A stretch of DNA of 64,000 nt, taken from NCBI RefSeq assembly GCF_000013365.1, contig NC_007778.1, positions 3,906,001 through 3,970,000 on the forward strand. The letters are read 5' to 3'. This document shows positions 59,132 through 64,000 of the stretch, one piece after another. The notes below the pieces were generated by a model. That model did not search any database, was not told the origin of the DNA, and worked only from the letters and a program-made list of their open reading frames with translations. The position numbers were made by a program, and so were the translations under genes. Each line of letters begins with the position of its first letter. Position 1 is the stretch's first letter. Source of the stretch: Rhodopseudomonas palustris HaA2. GTDB taxonomy: Bacteria; Pseudomonadota; Alphaproteobacteria; Rhizobiales; Xanthobacteraceae.

Positions 59132-62100
59132 CTAAAGTGCGAGCGTCGCGTCGGCGGCGAAGCCGCGGCCGACGCCGGCGGAGAGTTGCGCGACGCGGAC
59201 GCGCAGGCCCTGTTGCGGCGCGCCGAAATCGGCGAGTTCGGAAGCCGCCGGATACAGCGCCTGCGGCGCGGCGCTGCTGAGCGTGCGAACCAATGCGCCG
59301 TCCGGTGCGAGGATGTCGATCACATAGGCCTCGCTGGCCTCGCCGAGCGGCACCTCGAGGCCCCAGCCATCGCCGTCGATCCGGGTGCGGCGGATCCACG
59401 ACAGATTCACGCCATCGACCTCGCGCCTGGCCCTCAGATGCACCGGCGCCAGCGGCCGCAGCGCCGTCGGCCCCGGCGTCACGCTCAGCGTCACCGCGCT
59501 GGCATCGTCGTGGCTGCGTCCCGCCGCAACCACGCGCAACGCCTTCGCCCGCCCGAGCGCGTCGAGCCCGCGCGCCAACGGCACCAGATGCCGGTCGAGC
59601 AGCACGAACGGCACGCCGGCCGGCACCGGGTCGCGCATCGCCTGCTCGCTGCCGGCCTGGCCGCGCAGCAGCCGCGACAGCAAGTACGTGTTGCCGTCGA
59701 TCAGTTCGGCCTGCGCGAATTGGAGGATCTCCCACTCGCCGTCGGGGTTCTGCACCGCCGCGGCGTTGCCGCCGTCGAGCACCCGCGCCTCCGACAGCGA
59801 CGACAGCGCGCCGCCGAGAATCCGCACCCGCAGCCGGTTGCCGCGGTCCCACACCGCCACAGGCCCGCGCGGCAGCGGATCGAGCGTCTCGCCGATGATC
59901 GCGCGCACCGTCGCGCTCGCCAGCGGCTGATAGCTCGCGCCGTCGGCGGACGCGTAGATCACTTCCGATCCCGGCCAGGGATTGGCGAACACCGCGAGCC
60001 GCGTCAGTACGTCCGGCGCGGTGTTGTCGATCACCGGCAGGTCGAGCGCCACCACATGCGCCGGCCCCAGCGCCGCCGGGATTGCCGGCGTGATCCGGCG
60101 CGGCGCGCGCTGCGGCAGCGCGAACACTTCGGGGTCGATGCTGCGCGCCTTGACGGCGCGCGATTGGGTGTCGACCACTTCGCTGATCTCGAACAGCCGC
60201 CGCCGATCGTTCAGCGTCAGCGCCACCACATCGCCGGGCGCCAGCGCCAGACGCTGCGGCCCGAGCGCGAAGCTCGCGGTCTCGCGTCCGGCCCACAGAT
60301 CCTGCAGGAAGATCTCGGCGCGTCGCGCCGCGGCGGCGTCGTTGGTCACCACCGCGAGATCGGCGTGGACGATGCGATGCGCGCCGCCGACCAGCCGGCG
60401 CGACGCCGCCGCGGCGCGGCGATAGTCGGCGATCGCGTCGGTGAAGCCGAACGCCACCTCGAGCGGCAGCTCGGTCTCCTGCGCCCGCGTCAGCCGCGAC
60501 AAGGCGCCCTTGTCCGGCAGCACCAGATCGTCCTCGGTCAATTCGGCCACCGGCGCGCCGCCGCGCTGCACGAAGCGCAGCGTGCCGTCGGCCGCCGTGG
60601 CGTCGAACGCGTAGGCCATCGCCAGCGGCTCGATCATCGCCCGCGGCGTCATCGGCCGGTCGACCACATAGCCGTCGCAGGCGTCGCGCAACGCGCTCGC
60701 ATCGACGCCGACGACGCCGCTGTCGGCGCAGAGCTGCGCCACCAGCGCATCCAGCGGCGCATTGCCGAGCCGCCCGGTCAGCCAGTGCCCGCTCTGCCAG
60801 TTCGGCGCGTCGCTCCAGACCTCGTCGGCGGCCGGAAACACCGGATAGGGCCGCGCGTCCCAGCTCCACAGATGGATCGCCGACGGATCGATCATCCGGC
60901 CGCCATACACCGGCGACAGCGGATTGCGCGCCTCGCTGGCGCCGAACACCGGATCGAACGCGGCGAGGATCGCTTCGAGATAGCGCCGCTGGATCAGGTC
61001 GTCGCGGTCGCCGCTGGAGAAATACGGCGCGTAGTTCTCGCTGGATTTCGGATCGGGAAACACGCTCGGCTGGTTGGCGCCCTTGTCGACCGCGGGGCAG
61101 CCGACTTCCGTCAGCCACACCGGCTTGCTCATCGGCGCCCACGCGGTCGGCGCGGCGAGCTCGACGCCGCCGACGCGTTCGTGATGCGGCTGCGACCAGA
61201 AGCTCTTGATGTCCTTGACCCGGAAGGTCCACGGCTTGCCGAGCCCATCGGTGATCGGCACGCGGCTTTGCGCCACGCGCGCGGCCTCGTCCGGATAGTA
61301 CCAGTCGAATGCCTCGCCGGCGGTGACGTTGCGGTCGAGATAGAGGCGGTCCCAGGTCGAAGCGGCGATCGCCGCGTCGAGATGGCCGGCGTCGTCGCGC
61401 CAGTCGGCGAGCGGCGCGTAGTAGTCGATCCCGATCACGCCGATCGCGGGCGCTGCCCACAGCGGATCGAGCGGAAACCGCACTTCGGAAGCGTCCGGCG
61501 TGACGACGTCGGCGCCGTATTCGGTCCAGTCCGCCGCATAGGTGACGAGCGTGCCGCCGCCGACGATCGCTTTCACGTCGTTCGCCAGCGCGACGAGCTG
61601 CTGCACCGCCGGATACACGCCCGCGCCGGAGCGCACCCGCGTCAGCCCGCGCAGCTCCGAGCCGATCAGGAACGCATCGACGCCGCCGGCCTCCGCGCAA
61701 AGCCGCGCGTAGTGCAAAATCATCCGGCGATAATTCCAGTCGCCGCCGGCGAAGAAACTGTCGACCTGCGCCGCCGCCGTCGCGCTACCCTGCGGCGAGC
61801 CGGCCACGCCCGGCGCCGGATCGCAACTGATCCGCCCGCGCCACGGATAAGGCGGCTGCGGCGCGGCGCCGGTCCACGGGTTCGGCAGGCTGTTAGCAGC
61901 CGGCACGTCCATCATCACGAACGGATAGAACGTCACCTTCAGCCCGCGCGCCTTCAGCTCGCCGATCAGATGTCGCACGCTGTCGTCGGACGGCGTGCCG
62001 CCAAAGGCGGGGCGGCCGTCGACCTGCGACACCAGCCAGGCATTGCCGCGGTGCGCGCCGTCGACCGACCAGCTCGCGCCGGCGACCCATTTGTCGCGGT

Positions 62101-62989
62101 TCTCGACGCCCGGCCGCACGCTGCACTGGCCGGCGCGCAGATCGGAGCCGAACCACGCCACCACGATCGCGACGCGCTCCAGCCGCGGGCACACGCCCTG
62201 CAATTCGTCGAGCGAGGCGACCACGTCGGAGACCGCGTGGGCGACGTGGCGGTTCTCCGGCGTCGAGGTGCCTCGGTCGAGGATCTGCACCAATGTCGAC
62301 GGCTCGTAGCCGTATTCGGTGGTGCCGGGGATCAGCGTCACCGCGCGCACCATCTGTTCGAGCCCGCCGATCGGCCGCACGATCTCGAACGACATTTGCG
62401 GAATCCGGTTGCCGTAGTCGGCCAGCGGCAGCCGCTCGAACACCACATAGGCCAGCCCGCGATAGGCCGGCGCGTTGGCGGCGCCCTCCTTGGCGACGAT
62501 CAGACCGTCCGGTGCCTGGTCCTCGCCGCCGTGATGGATGCGAAGCCCGAGGCCCGACAGATCGAGCGGCTTGCCGTCGGCCCAGATCCGCGCGACGCGG
62601 CCGATCGGCCCCTCGCACAGCCCGACCGCGAAATTGGCGAAATACGCGTAGGTCGTGGTGGTCGTCGTCGCGCCGCCGCCGAGACCCTTGCCGCCGCTGG
62701 ACGAACTTTCCTCGGAGGTGATCACCTCCTCGAGTTGCGTCGCCCAGATCACCTGCCCCGCCAGCCGCACCCGGCCGTAGACCCGCGGGATCGGCGCGCC
62801 TTCGGTCGAGGCCATCACCTCGAGATCCGCCAGCCGCGGCCCCTCGACCGATTTCGACCCGGCGCCGAACAGCGACTGATCCAGCGCATTGCCGATCAGC
62901 GCCCCCGCGATCCGCCCGGCCATCGCGCCGACCGGCCCGAACACCGCACCAGCCGCCGCACCGGCGACCGAAAGAACAAGAGCTGCCAT
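59132..62989 (-). CDS. GTA baseplate megatron protein (TIM-barrel/phage-tail, gp15-like)
   Basis: A 1,285-residue protein that forms the hub and spike end of a gene transfer agent tail. The N-terminus is Ala/Gly-rich and hydrophobic (FGPVGAMAGRIAGALIGNAL), followed by PRVYGRVRLAGQVIWA. The central glycosidase-like TIM-barrel region (about residues 430-740) contains LIGSELRGLTRVRS and VWLTEVGCPAVDKGA. A phage-tail-3 type region lies at about 800-960, and a beta C-terminal region ends it. Size and order match gp15 of the Rhodobacter GTA (about 1,300 residues). I chose the ATG at 62989; the extension to 63370 runs through a repeat. No strong ribosome site is visible. Confidence 0.92.
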   Translation of the reverse strand: MAALVLSVAGAAAGAVFGPVGAMAGRIAGALIGNALDQSLFGAGSKSVEGPRLADLEVMASTEGAPIPRVYGRVRLAGQVIWATQLEEVITSEESSSSGGKGLGGGATTTTTTYAYFANFAVGLCEGPIGRVARIWADGKPLDLSGLGLRIHHGGEDQAPDGLIVAKEGAANAPAYRGLAYVVFERLPLADYGNRIPQMSFEIVRPIGGLEQMVRAVTLIPGTTEYGYEPSTLVQILDRGTSTPENRHVAHAVSDVVASLDELQGVCPRLERVAIVVAWFGSDLRAGQCSVRPGVENRDKWVAGASWSVDGAHRGNAWLVSQVDGRPAFGGTPSDDSVRHLIGELKARGLKVTFYPFVMMDVPAANSLPNPWTGAAPQPPYPWRGRISCDPAPGVAGSPQGSATAAAQVDSFFAGGDWNYRRMILHYARLCAEAGGVDAFLIGSELRGLTRVRSGAGVYPAVQQLVALANDVKAIVGGGTLVTYAADWTEYGADVVTPDASEVRFPLDPLWAAPAIGVIGIDYYAPLADWRDDAGHLDAAIAASTWDRLYLDRNVTAGEAFDWYYPDEAARVAQSRVPITDGLGKPWTFRVKDIKSFWSQPHHERVGGVELAAPTAWAPMSKPVWLTEVGCPAVDKGANQPSVFPDPKSSENYAPYFSSGDRDDLIQRRYLEAILAAFDPVFGASEARNPLSPVYGGRMIDPSAIHLWSWDARPYPVFPAADEVWSDAPNWQSGHWLTGRLGNAPLDALVAQLCADSGVVGVDASALRDACDGYVVDRPMTPRAMIEPLAMAYAFDATAADGTLRFVQRGGAPVAELTEDDLVLPDKGALSRLTRAQETELPLEVAFGFTDAIADYRRAAAASRRLVGGAHRIVHADLAVVTNDAAAARRAEIFLQDLWAGRETASFALGPQRLALAPGDVVALTLNDRRRLFEISEVVDTQSRAVKARSIDPEVFALPQRAPRRITPAIPAALGPAHVVALDLPVIDNTAPDVLTRLAVFANPWPGSEVIYASADGASYQPLASATVRAIIGETLDPLPRGPVAVWDRGNRLRVRILGGALSSLSEARVLDGGNAAAVQNPDGEWEILQFAQAELIDGNTYLLSRLLRGQAGSEQAMRDPVPAGVPFVLLDRHLVPLARGLDALGRAKALRVVAAGRSHDDASAVTLSVTPGPTALRPLAPVHLRARREVDGVNLSWIRRTRIDGDGWGLEVPLGEASEAYVIDILAPDGALVRTLSSAAPQALYPAASELADFGAPQQGLRVRVAQLSAGVGRGFAADATLAL

Positions 62990-63097
62990 GGTTGTTACTT
63001 CGTGTGAGCGTGGGACGGCGGGCATGGGTTTGCCGATCGCCGAACGAAAGAGCGGAACCAAAGAGCAGAACGATGAGTTCGCCCCGCGGCACGGCGC

Positions 63098-63271
63098 GCT
63101 CCCTCGCCCCGCCCTTGCGGGGAGAGGGTTGGGGTGAGGGGCTGCTGACTCCGCGACACGGCGAAACGGGAGACCAACGACGATCCGCTCGGCCGCGGCG
63201 AGGCGCCCCCTCACCGGACCAGCTTCGCTGCGCTTCGCCGGTCGACCTCTCCCCGCACGCGGGGAGAGGTG
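63098..63271. repeat. Intergenic repeat, family 4 (between GTA genes)
   Basis: The 305-bp gap between the NlpC/P60 gene and the megatron gene is largely repeat: cttgcggggagagggttggg near one end and acctctccccgcacgcgggg near the other, with ctgcgcttcgccggtcgacc between. Such gggga-g-agg/cctctcccc elements are frequent between genes in Bradyrhizobium relatives. The insertion splits two genes that usually abut in GTA clusters. Confidence 0.8.
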
Positions 63272-63294
63272 ACGACGCGCCCAGCCGCCTGCTC

Positions 63295-63738
63295 TCAATC
63301 CTTCACGCCCGGAAAACCGAACGCATACGCCAACCGTCTCCGCCACCACGGCGCGATCGCGATCTCGCACACCGCCGCGCCGTCATGGGCGTGGATCATC
63401 GTCGTGGACGAACTGGCGATCGCGACGTGCTTGGCGACGTAGCCGTCGCGCCATCGGAACAGCAGCACGTCGCCGGCGCGGAAATCCTCGCGCGCGATCG
63501 GCACGAGGTGGCGCAGCGCGGCCTCCGCCAGCGTCTCCGCACCCTGCGCCTCGGCCCAGTCCGGCGCGTAAGGCGGCGGCGCTTCCGGCTCGTCGCCGAT
63601 GCAGCCGCGCCAGACGCCGCGCACCAGGCCCAGGCAATCGCAGCCGACGCCCTTCACCGAGGCCTGATGCCGATAGCGCGTGCCGATCCAGCTCCGCGCC
63701 TCGGCGACCACCGCGTCGCGGGTGAGAATTGTGCTCAT
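63295..63738 (-). CDS. NlpC/P60 cell-wall peptidase, GTA gp14-like
   Basis: A 147-residue cysteine peptidase that would open peptidoglycan during particle entry. The catalytic Cys is C35 in GCDCLGLVRGVW and the His is H104 in AKHVAIASS, the usual NlpC/P60 order. The start codon at 63738 gives MSTILTRDAVVAEARSWIG. Position between the DUF2163 protein and the megatron is exactly that of gp14 in the Rhodobacter-type GTA. Confidence 0.92.
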   Translation of the reverse strand: MSTILTRDAVVAEARSWIGTRYRHQASVKGVGCDCLGLVRGVWRGCIGDEPEAPPPYAPDWAEAQGAETLAEAALRHLVPIAREDFRAGDVLLFRWRDGYVAKHVAIASSSTTMIHAHDGAAVCEIAIAPWWRRRLAYAFGFPGVKD

Positions 63739-63791
63739 GTCGTCTCTCTCGTGAAATCGCCGCTCGACTGGACCGACCGAACGCGCGCCTG

Positions 63792-64000
63792 CTAGCCGAT
63801 GCCACCGCCGCCCGCGCCGCCGCCGCCGATCGAGCCGCCGCCGTGGCCGGGCGAGCCGGGCACCGGATAGCTGACGACGAAATCATTGCCGGGGATCTGC
63901 GGGAAGCCGCGGAAATTCACCGCGTTGCCGAAGCGGTCGCGGCAGGTCGCGAATTGTTTGTCGCAGCCCGCGGTGACGACGAAGCCGTCGCCGACCGCGA
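63792..64000 (-). CDS. DUF2163 GTA baseplate protein, gp13-like (C-terminus only)
   Basis: Only the last 69 codons are in the window; the gene runs off the edge. The visible part contains CRDRFGNAVNFRGFPQIPGN, the conserved DUF2163 C-terminal motif, and a Gly-rich tail ending in a TAG stop at 63792. It precedes the NlpC/P60 gene, as in GTA clusters. Confidence 0.85.
   Translation of the reverse strand, partial: AVGDGFVVTAGCDKQFATCRDRFGNAVNFRGFPQIPGNDFVVSYPVPGSPGHGGGSIGGGGAGGGGIG

Noticed and set aside
58595-63007. 1,470-codon open frame on the plus strand opposite the megatron and DUF2793 genes
   Set aside because: Composition is Arg/Ala/Gly/His-rich without domains, and it spans several real minus-strand genes and their gaps. 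It arises from high GC content.
63098-63271. Possible insertion sequence between GTA genes
   Set aside because: No open frame for a transposase and no target duplication seen; it fits a short intergenic repeat family.

Overview
The window is GC-rich (roughly two thirds G+C), coding-dense DNA from an alphaproteobacterium. Protein content and intergenic repeats point to the Nitrobacteraceae (Bradyrhizobium/Rhodopseudomonas group), with Rhodopseudomonas palustris or a close relative the best guess. The reasons are the cycHJKL-type cytochrome c maturation operon beside degP, a response regulator, a kinase and glnE; a formyl-CoA transferase; a gene transfer agent (GTA) tail region; and four families of hairpin repeats of the kind common in that group. 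This is judged from the sequence alone.

Layout. 1-2.1 kb: a truncated AraC regulator, then glutathione-dependent formaldehyde dehydrogenase. 2.1-5.6 kb: a complete pqqABCDE cluster on the minus strand, including the 26-codon pqqA. 5.8-17.6 kb: a minus-strand block of four unrecognised genes, namely three small related proteins carrying four copies of one domain, followed by a 3,341-residue protein of unknown function. 17.8-27.8 kb: a plus-strand catabolic block (GntR regulator, Frc-type CoA-transferase, tripartite tricarboxylate transporter TctCBA, ketopantoate-reductase-like enzyme, FAH-family enzyme, PA1024-type flavin reductase, zinc-less MDR oxidoreductase). 28-37.3 kb: a CDF metal efflux pump with an extended tail, a PAS sensor kinase, a subtilase autotransporter, a second AraC regulator and a small membrane protein.

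37.3-44.2 kb: degP, an OmpR-type regulator, a sensor kinase and glnE, all on the minus strand, the last three overlapping. 44.2-46.1 kb: a ferredoxin-rubrerythrin fusion gene and a second ferritin-like gene, preceded by a -24/-12 sigma54 promoter and a TGT-N10-ACA NifA-type site. 46.1-51.3 kb: a small membrane protein and the ccmIEFH (cycHJKL) operon, with a perfect FNR/FixK box upstream of ccmI. 51.3-55.6 kb: an unknown 466-residue protein, a 17-kDa-antigen-like lipoprotein and another two-component pair. 55.7-64 kb: the distal end of a GTA-like cluster (DUF2163 baseplate protein, NlpC/P60 peptidase, TIM-barrel megatron, DUF2793 protein, GH19 endolysin, 3TM holin).

How it fits together. Several loci suit a bacterium that switches between oxic and anoxic/diazotrophic growth: ccm genes under an oxygen-responsive box, and an oxygen-protection or electron-transfer module under a nitrogen-fixation type promoter. 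The least explained part is the 12-kb block holding the giant protein and its small neighbours. No rRNA, tRNA, transposase or CRISPR array was found.
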